Shown piece after piece: positions 1-6,491 of a stretch of DNA of 14,352 bases. Position 1 is the first letter of the stretch; every line of letters starts with the position of its first letter. Source of the DNA: Clostridia bacterium (GTDB lineage: Bacteria; Bacillota; Clostridia; Lutisporales; Lutisporaceae); assembly GCA_029256365.1 (NCBI GenBank), contig JAQSYB010000011.1:1-14352 (forward strand). Direction: 5' to 3'. The notes under the pieces were generated by a model. That model had not been told where the DNA came from, searched no databases, and saw only the letters and a program-made list of their open reading frames with translations. The position numbers and the translations under genes were made by a program.

Positions 1-1040
1 GCATTAAATATTGATATCAGTTGTACTGCGAATAACCTGGTTATTATGAAGCCAAAAGTAACAACTATGGTAGCCGCTATGATGGCTAGCTTTAAGGCCT
101 CTTTTACTCGGTCATATTTGTGTGCACCATAGTTATAGCCTATGATAGGCTGCACCCCTTGGTTTATACCAAATATAGGCATCAAAAACAGCATTGTGAT
201 GCTCATTACTGCACTCATGCCAGATACCGCTACATCTCCGCCATAAACTGCAAGGCTCTTATTCATGATGCCGTGCAATATACTGGCAGCAAATTGCATC
301 ATAAAGGGTGCTGCTCCCAATGCAAAAATCTTGCCTACAATGGCCAACCTTAATTTAAAATTGCCAATGCGAAGCTTCAATACACTGTTTCCATATATAA
401 AATGATATAGCACCCACCCAGCTGATACGGCTTGTGACAATATAGTGGCATAGGCAGCCCCTGCAATACCCATATCAAAAACAAATATAAACAATGGATC
501 CAGTAATGTATTCAGCAATGCGCCGATAAGCATGGTAAGCATTGCAATTTTCGGATTTCCCTCTGATCGGATAAAATTGTTTATACCCATACCTACAGAT
601 TGAAAAACCGCACCCAATAGTATGATTCTAAGATATTCTCTCGCATATGGCAGCACTACTGCGCTGGCTCCAAAAATACTTAGCAATGGATCTAGAAATA
701 TCAGTCCAAAGAATGAAATAACTGCTGTAATTCCTACAAGCAATACCAAGGCATTGCCCATGATCAGCTCTGCCTCATCTTTTTTCTGTTCCCCTAATCT
801 GATTGCCACCAATGAGTTTGCCCCAATACCTATTAGCATAGCAAAAGCCATTAACACCAGCATAATAGGGAAACCGATAGCTACTCCAGCCAAAGCCTCC
901 GTGCTTACTCCATTGCCTATGAAAATTCTATCCACAATGTTGTATAAGGCATTTACCAACATCCCTATTATGGCAGGAATTGAAAACCTCACCAGCAGCT
1001 TTAGTACTTTATCTTCACCTAGTTGTTTTGATCGATCCAA
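1..1040 (-). CDS. MATE family multidrug/sodium efflux transporter (partial, C-terminus outside window)
   Basis: This is an open minus-strand frame running off the window edge, so about 346 residues of a family that is usually near 450 are present. The N-terminus reads DRSKQLGEDKVLKLL, then FSIPAIIGMLVNALYNIVDR, which is typical of clostridial MATE (NorM/DinF-like) antiporters; about nine hydrophobic segments follow. MATE proteins export cationic drugs or metabolites across the cytoplasmic membrane in exchange for Na+ or H+. The start is chosen as TTG at 1040 because GGGAG (1052-1048) lies 7 nt upstream and the protein then starts at the conserved DRSKQLG. In-frame ATGs at 1064 and 1079 have no Shine-Dalgarno sequence. 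It lies just downstream of a marR gene (stop at 1102) with no terminator between them, so the two are probably one operon controlled by MarR. The substrate is unknown. Confidence 0.9.
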   Translation of the reverse strand, partial: MDRSKQLGEDKVLKLLVRFSIPAIIGMLVNALYNIVDRIFIGNGVSTEALAGVAIGFPIMLVLMAFAMLIGIGANSLVAIRLGEQKKDEAELIMGNALVLLVGITAVISFFGLIFLDPLLSIFGASAVVLPYAREYLRIILLGAVFQSVGMGINNFIRSEGNPKIAMLTMLIGALLNTLLDPLFIFVFDMGIAGAAYATILSQAVSAGWVLYHFIYGNSVLKLRIGNFKLRLAIVGKIFALGAAPFMMQFAASILHGIMNKSLAVYGGDVAVSGMSAVMSITMLFLMPIFGINQGVQPIIGYNYGAHKYDRVKEALKLAIIAATIVVTFGFIITRLFAVQLISIFN

Positions 1041-1101
1041 GATTATTCTCCCTTCAAACTCCATTTTGTTATGAAACATTTATTTTATCATTGCATCCGT
1101 T

Positions 1102-1557
1102 TTACGAACTAAGGTTGTCAATCACCCTGACCAGATACCTTTTAAGCTGCTCAACTTCGTTTTGTTCAAAGCCCTTTGTGGCCTTTTCCAATGTAACCTC
1201 GCTTAAATGTTCTAGGCTAGGTATCAATTCCTTTGCTTTGTCCGTCAAAAGTATTATTTGAGATCGTCTATCCTTTGGGTTAGAAACTCTATATGTCCAA
1301 CCCTGATTGACCAATTTTTCTAATATACAAGAAACTGTGGGTCTATCCGCATGCAGCCTTTCTGCGATCGCTGCTGGCGTAAGCATTTGCAGCTGTTCCT
1401 CTTCACTATTGCACATTTGTTCTGTTTTGCAGATGTCTCGAATCAATCCCCATTGCGCTGAGGTTATACCAAACTTAGACAATGCATTATTTAAGTCCCA
1501 TTTCGTCATTCTAGCTGCTTTGTTTATTTGGTATCCTAAATTATCTGTGTGTTCCAT
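1102..1557 (-). CDS. MarR family transcriptional regulator
   Basis: This is a 151-residue cytoplasmic DNA-binding protein with the MarR winged-helix layout. The helix-turn-helix spans about residues 58-84 (LTPAAIAERL, then RPTVSCILEKLV), followed by the wing with the family signature NPKDRRSQIILLT (residues 93-105, D96-R97-R98). Length and order match the family, which forms dimers that usually repress an adjacent transporter and their own gene until a phenolic, drug-like or oxidising signal is bound. The start is supported by AAGGAGGTG a few bases before the ATG. The next gene downstream is the MATE transporter, and two matching palindromes sit immediately upstream, so autoregulation and control of efflux are the likely job. 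C43 and C49 could allow thiol-based sensing, but this is speculative. Confidence 0.93.
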   Translation of the reverse strand: MEHTDNLGYQINKAARMTKWDLNNALSKFGITSAQWGLIRDICKTEQMCNSEEEQLQMLTPAAIAERLHADRPTVSCILEKLVNQGWTYRVSNPKDRRSQIILLTDKAKELIPSLEHLSEVTLEKATKGFEQNEVEQLKRYLVRVIDNLSS

Positions 1558-1582
1558 GGTACACCTCCTTCATTGAATATCA

Positions 1583-1606
1583 AAATAGTTAGTATGCTAA
1601 CTATTT
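1583..1606. promoter_or_regulatory. Probable MarR operator 1
   Basis: This is a 10-bp-arm palindrome with core TAGTTAG-TATG-CTAACTA, lying 26-49 bp upstream of the marR start codon. Its TTAGTATrCTAA centre also occurs at the centre of operator 2, and the two centres are 30 bp apart, about three helical turns. This fits a pair of MarR dimers binding the same DNA face. It is inferred from symmetry and position. Confidence 0.6.
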
Positions 1607-1646
1607 GCATCAATATAATTAGTATACTAATTATATTGATGCAAAT
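1603..1646 (-). promoter_or_regulatory. marR-MATE promoter inside a 44-bp perfect palindrome (operator 2)
   Basis: The two 22-base halves are exact reverse complements. On the minus strand a promoter can be read as TTGATT (1649-1644), a 17-bp spacer and TATACT (1626-1621), so the -10 box is the centre of the palindrome. The inner part, ATAATTAGTATACTAATTAT, resembles operator 1. A repressor bound here would block RNA polymerase directly, which fits negative autoregulation by MarR. Confidence 0.6.
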
Positions 1647-1701
1647 CAACAACAATTATACATTTTATAAGAGAACAACTCTATTGGATAAGTAAAATAA
1701 A

Positions 1702-1748
1702 AGAATATAAATAGGGAAGAAAACCTATTTCTTCCCTATTTATATTCT
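1702..1748 (-). terminator. Intrinsic terminator of the hemerythrin gene
   Basis: A perfect 21-bp stem with a 5-nt loop starts directly after the hemerythrin stop codon. On the minus strand it is followed by TTTTATTTT. The stem contains AGGGAAGAAA and its complement. Confidence 0.85.
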
Positions 1749-2156
1749 CTACAGCAATATGTACAAATCCCTGTCTTCTCTGTTCATTCTATTCTCTAAG
1801 GCATCAACTATCATTTTCGTTTCCTTTATGAAACCGTCAATATCCCCTAGTATTCTTGGACTAATATTATACTTCCCTTTATACTCAGTAAAAACTTGAG
1901 CCAGATTGCCCATTTCATTGATGAATTTCTCTGCTGTTTCCTTTGCTTTGAAATCTGCTCCTTTTAGCAGCTTGGGATACAAATAGTCATCCTCAGCAAT
2001 TAAGTGCATTTTCAATTTACCAGCTAATATATTGATACTTTGAGATAGCTTTGCCGCTTCTTGCTTTACCTTGTTTTCTTCCATATTCAGCTTTAGAAAG
2101 CTGGTAATTTCGTATATTTCCTTATGCTGTCTTTTTAAATCATTGATATTCGCCAT
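1749..2156 (-). CDS. Hemerythrin-like (HHE) domain protein, His-poor variant
   Basis: This 135-residue protein fits a single four-helix HHE/hemerythrin bundle. Visible metal-ligand motifs are H11 in RQHKEIYE, H51-x3-E55 in KMHLIAEDDYLYPKL, and E127-D128 in NREDRDLY. The usual mid-domain and C-terminal histidines are absent, so the di-iron site, if present, would be carboxylate-rich. HHE proteins bind O2, NO or iron, and many act in oxidative or nitrosative stress. The gene stands alone: the cooS terminator lies upstream (2250-2285) and its own terminator follows. AGGAG precedes the ATG by a normal distance. A CRP/FNR-type palindrome at -41.5 with a consensus TATAAT drives it, so it is probably induced with the RIC genes and fprA. 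The exact substrate is not known. Confidence 0.85.
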   Translation of the reverse strand: MANINDLKRQHKEIYEITSFLKLNMEENKVKQEAAKLSQSINILAGKLKMHLIAEDDYLYPKLLKGADFKAKETAEKFINEMGNLAQVFTEYKGKYNISPRILGDIDGFIKETKMIVDALENRMNREDRDLYILL

Positions 2157-2197
2157 TTCATTTACTCCTGCAATCTCTATATTATTATTATGCTTTT

Positions 2198-2240
2198 ATT
2201 ATAAAGATGCGGAATAAAAAATAATATGATATGAATCACA
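2198..2240 (-). promoter_or_regulatory. Class II CRP/FNR-type promoter of the hemerythrin gene
   Basis: In promoter orientation the operator is TGTGA-TTCATA-TCATA (2240-2225) and the -10 box is a perfect TATAAT (2203-2198). The operator centre (2232.5) lies 41.5 bp upstream of the predicted start at 2191. The -35 position reads TATTAT, a poor match, which fits activator dependence. The 5' leader would be about 35 nt. Confidence 0.72.
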
Positions 2241-2249
2241 TTTATGCAA

Positions 2250-2285
2250 AAAGGTTCAGTCAAATGATTTATTGACTGAACCTTT
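2250..2285 (-). terminator. Intrinsic terminator of the cooS-family gene
   Basis: A perfect 14-bp stem (minus strand AAAGGTTCAGTCAA and its complement) with an 8-nt loop begins 7 nt after the cooS stop codon. It runs into CCTTTTTGC. It separates cooS from the hemerythrin promoter, which starts 10 bp further on. Confidence 0.85.
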
Positions 2286-2292
2286 CTATATA

Positions 2293-4203
2293 TTAGCTTA
2301 AGCCTAGCTTCTTACGTTTTGAAATGATATGTGCTTCAATATTATTTGCAACTTCTACGGGGTCATCACCCAATGCAACCTTGCCGCCAGTCAAGCCTTC
2401 TACATCTTCAGTAAGAAGCTTAACAAGCAATGGTGCACCACTTACGAATGGAGTAGGTGACAAGTGCGTATATGCCCCATATGCTACTGCGAATATTCCA
2501 TCTATGGTGGCCTTTTGCTCCATCCATTCTGGTGCAGTAACTGCTATTGGGAGGTCAGGAATATCGACATTTAAATGGTCAGCCAAAGCTGTAACCAGCA
2601 TGGATATTCTTCCAGTATCTGTGCAAGTACCAAAGCTTAGAACTGGTGGTATCTTAAGTAGGTTGCACACAGCCTTTAAGCCTTCTCCTGCCATATCAGC
2701 TGCTTCTAAACTACATAGTCCAGCCACTTCAAGCGCATGATTTCCGCAGCCTCCAGCTACTACTAAGATATCCTTCTTAATCAATTCTTTTGTAAGATTT
2801 ACTGTATTCCAGTCTTGCGGTCCATTTCTTAAGGTTGAGCAGTTGGCTAGTGCTACGACACCCTTTAGCTTTCCTGCTGCAATCACTTCAACTAAGGGAT
2901 CTAGTTTATTGCCAAGCGCACCAAGTACAGCTTCAGTAGAGAAGCCTGCTATTGCCTTTTGTATTTTCTTTGGCACCATTGGTTTGATTTTTCCATGACG
3001 CTTTTTGAAGTTCTCCAAGCCCAAATCAATTAGCTTATCTGCCATTTTATCAACTTCTGAAGGATCATATGGAATCTTTTGTATGCCAGGCACACCTATA
3101 ATTGTGCTTACAGCCACCAGTGTTACCTGATATTTTTCAGCATACATATCTGTTGCAGGTGGTGAACAGTTCTCATCGTAAGCTACTACGTCAACTGCGC
3201 CAGTAGCTAGCATAGGTTCTATTGCCAGCCAGTTGCCCATCAAGCCCACAAATACATCGTCCATTTCGAATCTCTGCACCAGCTCTTGACCTGTTTCTAT
3301 GGAGCCGACTACTCTAAAGCCCTTTGCACCAATATCCTTTGCTCTTTGCTGATATTCAGGAGTTCTTAGTTTCTGAATTGTAGCTACTCCAGCCCAAGGC
3401 TGATGTCCATTAAATACGATGTTTATATAGTCAGGATCGAATATTCCCAAGTCTGTATTGATTTCATGAGGCATAGGAGTTCCAAAAATGATATCCTGTA
3501 CCATTTCCAATCCTATTTGCGAGTTATAAATCGTTGCTATTCCTAATCTCAATGCCTTCAAAGCCAAAGATGTATAGTCTCCATCTACATTGGTCAAGCA
3601 GCTTGCCACACAATTTTGTTCTTCATGAACTGTACCAGCTGGATATAGATTTAGCTTTCTCCAAACTTCTTTTCTTTTCTTTGGTGCGAAGGCTTCAACC
3701 ATCAGATTTGGCTCTTCTACTCCAATATTTTGCTGGCGTTCTAATAGATCTGCCAGTTGTATCGCCATTTTGTTGATGTCCTGGTTCGCATCTATCCCTA
3801 GCTTTTCACACATCCATTTTAGTTTGTTTTCATCTTTTATTTTGAATGGAGTTTTGCCTTCTGCTGTGGCCTTTAAGGTTCTAAAAGCTTCATATGCATG
3901 ATGGCTGTAGGTACCTGCACCTAGGGTATTTTGGATCAATAGCTTTCTCATGGCATTGGCATCAGGTCCAATACCGCATACACCTTTGTCAACACCTTTT
4001 TCTGGGTTCCATCTGCATGGGCCATGTGAGCACAATTGACAGCTTAAGCCTTGAAGACAGAATTTACATCGGATCTTTTCCTGCTGTGCATAGCGGTCAA
4101 ATACATTGGACATTCCATCTTCTCTAATTCTTACCAACATTTCCTCAACAGAATCGTGATAGCTTACACGGCCTTCTGTTTTCTCTAATATCGTTTCTCC
4201 CAT
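2293..4203 (-). CDS. cooS: CooS-family (anaerobic CO dehydrogenase-like) protein lacking a C-cluster cysteine; probable hybrid-cluster enzyme
   Basis: The 636-residue length and layout match CooS, the homodimeric Ni,Fe CO dehydrogenase catalytic subunit. The N-terminal cysteines C46, C49, C55, C58, C63 and C76 fit the D- and B-clusters. Likely C-cluster equivalents are H267 (GHQPW), C346 (DENCSPP), C455 (ANCSTL), C486 (GGCGN) and C527 (FGTCTD), with K564 (EWMEQK) as the conserved lysine. The canonical CCTGNE segment reads GSIETGQE (300-307), so the cysteine equivalent to C295 is E303. The first proton-wire histidine appears to be Y99. From memory, CooS-V of Carboxydothermus hydrogenoformans also lacks a C-cluster cysteine, carries an Fe/S/O hybrid cluster, does not oxidise CO and slowly turns over hydroxylamine. 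No cooC, cooF or acetyl-CoA synthase gene is nearby, while the neighbours are nitrosative-stress genes. I infer hydroxylamine or nitrosative detoxification. GAAAGGAGC supports the start. Confidence 0.9.
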   Translation of the reverse strand: MGETILEKTEGRVSYHDSVEEMLVRIREDGMSNVFDRYAQQEKIRCKFCLQGLSCQLCSHGPCRWNPEKGVDKGVCGIGPDANAMRKLLIQNTLGAGTYSHHAYEAFRTLKATAEGKTPFKIKDENKLKWMCEKLGIDANQDINKMAIQLADLLERQQNIGVEEPNLMVEAFAPKKRKEVWRKLNLYPAGTVHEEQNCVASCLTNVDGDYTSLALKALRLGIATIYNSQIGLEMVQDIIFGTPMPHEINTDLGIFDPDYINIVFNGHQPWAGVATIQKLRTPEYQQRAKDIGAKGFRVVGSIETGQELVQRFEMDDVFVGLMGNWLAIEPMLATGAVDVVAYDENCSPPATDMYAEKYQVTLVAVSTIIGVPGIQKIPYDPSEVDKMADKLIDLGLENFKKRHGKIKPMVPKKIQKAIAGFSTEAVLGALGNKLDPLVEVIAAGKLKGVVALANCSTLRNGPQDWNTVNLTKELIKKDILVVAGGCGNHALEVAGLCSLEAADMAGEGLKAVCNLLKIPPVLSFGTCTDTGRISMLVTALADHLNVDIPDLPIAVTAPEWMEQKATIDGIFAVAYGAYTHLSPTPFVSGAPLLVKLLTEDVEGLTGGKVALGDDPVEVANNIEAHIISKRKKLGLS

Positions 4204-4469
4204 TACTTAGCTCCTTTCATCTTCTTACGGTTATTATAAATCCTATAGATTTTCAATATTAGTATTGCGAATGATTGGAAAACTATACCCTTGAATGCTG
4301 AGCGAAGCGTATTTTGATCTTCTTATTTTTATTTTTGGATAAATCTTCAAGGTGTGACTGAAATCACATAAAAGTGTAAAGTTTATGCTTATAATTAGTA
4401 CATAAGATAAGAATTAATTTTAGCATATTGCAAAACCTAATATTGCAAATGCATATTGGAGGGATATAT
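4204..4469. promoter_or_regulatory. Divergent control region between cooS and ric1
   Basis: This 266-bp AT-rich spacer holds the CRP/FNR-type operator and the RIC1 promoter. For cooS on the minus strand, TATAAT is present at 4238-4233 and TATAGT at 4287-4282, but neither has a convincing -35 box or an operator at -41.5. The shared operator lies about 157 bp upstream of the cooS start codon. How cooS is transcribed is therefore unresolved from sequence alone. Confidence 0.5.
4353..4395 (+). promoter_or_regulatory. Class II CRP/FNR-type promoter of ric1
   Basis: The operator TGTGA-CTGAAA-TCACA (4353-4368) is the best palindrome of the four in this window and equals the E. coli CRP half-site consensus. 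A perfect TATAAT lies at 4390-4395, giving a predicted start at 4402 and an operator centre at exactly -41.5. The -35 position reads CATAAA, so basal strength should be low. Confidence 0.78.
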
Positions 4470-5192
4470 ATGAATAATAAATTTTCAGGTGTCGATACAA
4501 TAGGAAACATCGTAGTCAATTTCCCAAAGGCGATTGAAACCTTTAAGGAATACAACATCGATTTTTGTTGCGGAGGTCATAGACCGATCGCTGAAGCATT
4601 AAAAGAGCAAAACCTTAACGAAAGCACAGTACTGGATAGACTGAATCAAGAATACGAAAGCTTCAAAGATAGTTATACCTCTGACATCGACTGGAGAACG
4701 GCATCCTATTCACAATTAATAGATTATGTTGTGCAAAAGCATCATACCTATTTGCAAAATGAGCTGCCTGTTCTTGGACAGTTGGTTTCAAAAATTCTTA
4801 GAGTACACGGCGAGCACCATGTTGAGCTTGCCAAGGTGCACAAGCTTTTCAATAGTCTTAGAACTGAGCTAGAAGCGCATTTAATAAAAGAAGAGGAAGT
4901 ACTTTTCCCCAAGATAAAGCAGTATGAAAAAGACCCGTCTCCAGAGCTGCTAGACAAAGTGTTAAGAACCATTACAGAATTAGAAGAGGAACATACTGGT
5001 GCTGGAGATGTGTTAAAGGAGCTGCGAAGAATTACTGAGCAATATCAAACTCCCGCTGATGGCTGCACGACTTACGGCTTAACCTATCAAAAGCTATACG
5101 AGCTTGAATCAGACCTATTCCACCACATACACATGGAAAACAACATCCTATTCCCAAGACTACAAGCCTTAAAAGGCGCACATACCCACTAA
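4470..5192 (+). CDS. ric: Iron-sulfur cluster repair di-iron protein (ScdA/YtfE/RIC family), RIC1
   Basis: This is a 240-residue protein with two parts. An N-terminal ScdA_N-type domain (about 1-60) has the signature FCCGGHRP (C33-C34). A C-terminal hemerythrin-like domain has H91/H92, H137-x3-E141 (AHLIKEEEVLFP), H175 (EEEHTGAGD) and a final HHIHMENNILFP. Length and both motifs match RIC (ScdA in Staphylococcus, YtfE in E. coli, DnrN), which repairs Fe-S clusters damaged by NO or peroxide, probably by iron delivery or NO chemistry at its di-iron centre. The start is the ATG preceded by GGAGGG at 4458-4463; an upstream in-frame ATG at 4428 lacks a ribosome site. It is divergent from cooS and driven by a class II operator. 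It ends just before a large palindromic terminator. Confidence 0.95.
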   Translation: MNNKFSGVDTIGNIVVNFPKAIETFKEYNIDFCCGGHRPIAEALKEQNLNESTVLDRLNQEYESFKDSYTSDIDWRTASYSQLIDYVVQKHHTYLQNELPVLGQLVSKILRVHGEHHVELAKVHKLFNSLRTELEAHLIKEEEVLFPKIKQYEKDPSPELLDKVLRTITELEEEHTGAGDVLKELRRITEQYQTPADGCTTYGLTYQKLYELESDLFHHIHMENNILFPRLQALKGAHTH

Positions 5193-5197
5193 CAACA

Positions 5198-5240
5198 AAA
5201 TCTTCGGTTTTTGGTGCCAGGCACCACAAACCGAAGATTT
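5198..5240. terminator. Bidirectional terminator-like palindrome with GGTGCCAGGCACC apex
   Basis: This 43-bp palindrome has a single internal mismatch (5211/5227). The outer arms are AAATCTTCGGTTT and its complement; the inner core is TGGTGCCAGGCACCA. It starts 6 nt after the ric1 stop codon, so it probably terminates ric1. On the minus strand it runs into TTTTGTTGTT, so it could act both ways. Confidence 0.7.
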
Positions 5241-5254
5241 CATTTTATCCTTGC

Positions 5255-5299
5255 CAAATCTTCTTTATTTGGTGCCTGGCACCAAATAAAGAAGATTTG
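5255..5299. terminator. Second 45-bp perfect palindrome with GGTGCCTGGCACC apex
   Basis: Two perfect 22-bp arms flank a single central T. The outer arms (CAAATCTTCTTTAT) differ from those of the first element, but the inner core TTTGGTGCCTGGCACCAAA is almost the same. It lies 28 bp past the response-regulator stop codon and could terminate that gene. The two elements are separated by 14 bp and look like two copies of a mobile or repeated hairpin family. Confidence 0.65.
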
Positions 5300-5327
5300 A
5301 GTTATAGTTGTGCTGCTAGTTTTGTTT

Positions 5328-6203
5328 CTATTCATCAGCTTTTGAAACAGGTTTCTTCATATTCTTCATTTCAATGATTGCATCTTTCATTCTCGATGTC
5401 AGCTTGCTCATAATTTCCACAAAGTCATTGCCTTCTGTGGGATATGTTGCAAATGCATTGGCGATATGATAATTTGTCAATCTTATATCAGCGCTTTTCA
5501 CTTCATGAAACTTGTTCACGATCTTATCGTGTATTTTGTTTACATTGTCAATATCACAGAAGGGAAATATTCCGATAAAGCTTTGGTTTCCATATTGTAT
5601 CAATACATCCGTCACCCAAATCACCTCAGACAAGCTCTTATGTAAGTCTACAGACAGGCGTTTGTATTCATTCTCCTGCCTTAAGCTTACCTCATCAAGA
5701 GGCTTAAAGAATGTAGTCATTAATACGGAAAAGCTATACTTGCCTTTGTTGGCTTTGGATATTTCACTATTCACATACTCATCTAGACTCTTTGAAATAA
5801 CATGTGCCACTTCATTTGGCTCTTCTGATTTTCTTCGTAAGAATCCTTGAATCCGTTCCTTCAGAAAGTCATCTTCAAAGGGCTTCAGAATAAAATCCCC
5901 TACCCCTGCCATTATGGTTTTTAAGAACAATTCTTTCTTATTATTAGATGTCAGAACGATGATAGGCACTTTGGGATTCTTTATTTTCACCTTGCTCAAT
6001 ATAGAAAACCCTTCTTCGATACCCATATCAAAGTCAATTATTACAAGATTGATGTCATTCCCCAACTCTTCGATCATATTAAGGAACTTTAATGGGTCCT
6101 GGGCTTCATGGCTAGAACCCTTCTCTGCTTTGATAATTGTATTGATTCTGTTGCTCATATGGCTAGTTTGGACCAGTAGAGCAACATTTGAAATATGATG
6201 CAT
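5328..6203 (-). CDS. Response regulator with degenerate GGDEF-like output domain
   Basis: Using the ATG at 6203, this is a 291-residue protein. Residues 1-115 form a CheY-like receiver with phosphoacceptor D57 (LVIIDFDM), T85 (VLTS) and K107 (LKPFE). Residues about 130-280 resemble a GGDEF fold: an ETxYKRLSVDLH-type helix (here ENEYKRLSVDLH) is followed by YGNQSFIGIFPF where RxGGDEF is expected. The catalytic signature is lost, so cyclic-di-GMP synthesis is unlikely; it may bind nucleotide or a partner. No histidine kinase is adjacent. A run of seven G residues precedes the start, and a GTG at 6209 is too close to that run to be the start. The gene is convergent with ric1 and divergent from the ger cluster. 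Its target is unknown. Confidence 0.75.
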   Translation of the reverse strand: MHHISNVALLVQTSHMSNRINTIIKAEKGSSHEAQDPLKFLNMIEELGNDINLVIIDFDMGIEEGFSILSKVKIKNPKVPIIVLTSNNKKELFLKTIMAGVGDFILKPFEDDFLKERIQGFLRRKSEEPNEVAHVISKSLDEYVNSEISKANKGKYSFSVLMTTFFKPLDEVSLRQENEYKRLSVDLHKSLSEVIWVTDVLIQYGNQSFIGIFPFCDIDNVNKIHDKIVNKFHEVKSADIRLTNYHIANAFATYPTEGNDFVEIMSKLTSRMKDAIIEMKNMKKPVSKADE

Positions 6204-6491
6204 ATACACTTCCCCCCCGATTATTTAAAGATTAGTTGAATACGTATCCATAAATGTCTTTTTATCAATTAGTTATATTATAATCATTCTCTTTAAACAA
6301 TCATACCATTTCATGTGGAAATCTTCAAAATTTGTCACTTTTGCGAATAAAATGTCGAAGAATATTGATTCTAACAAAATACTAATCTATATTTCTATAT
6401 CAGCATTAATTTATGGTATTTATGGCATTATAATATTTAATTCTTAATTTATAAAATACATAGCACAATATGGTTGTAATGGGAGGTATAA
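6204..6491. promoter_or_regulatory. Divergent spacer before the germination cluster
   Basis: This is 288 bp of AT-rich DNA with no open frame of note. On the plus strand it contains a sigma-G-like promoter (listed separately). On the minus strand TTGATA with a 16-bp spacer and TACGTA could serve the response regulator weakly. No further strong palindrome was seen. Confidence 0.35.
6403..6432 (+). promoter_or_regulatory. Candidate forespore sigma-G promoter for the ger cluster
   Basis: GCATT (6403-6407), an 18-bp spacer and CATTATA (6426-6432) resemble the sigma-G pattern, whose -10 is CATnnTA and whose -35 core is GCATA. GerA-family operons in spore formers are normally expressed in the forespore, which agrees. 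The match is short and the region is AT-rich, so it could be chance. Confidence 0.35.

Noticed and set aside
120..1074. Plus-strand open frames over the MATE gene
   Set aside because: They are antisense to a strongly conserved transporter, have no ribosome site and no recognisable domain.
2293..4203. Annotating this enzyme as the hybrid cluster protein Hcp
   Set aside because: The context suits Hcp, but the length (636), the N-terminal cysteine pattern and the C-terminal EWMEQK and GTCTD regions are those of the CooS family.
4204..4368. Reading the ric1 operator as a class II site for cooS in the other direction
   Set aside because: At the required distance the -10 position reads TAAAAA; no convincing promoter was found, so cooS membership of the regulon is left open.
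4428..4470. An earlier ATG start for RIC1 at 4428
   Set aside because: It has no ribosome site, and the added residues fall in the untranslated leader with GGAGGG placed for the ATG at 4470.
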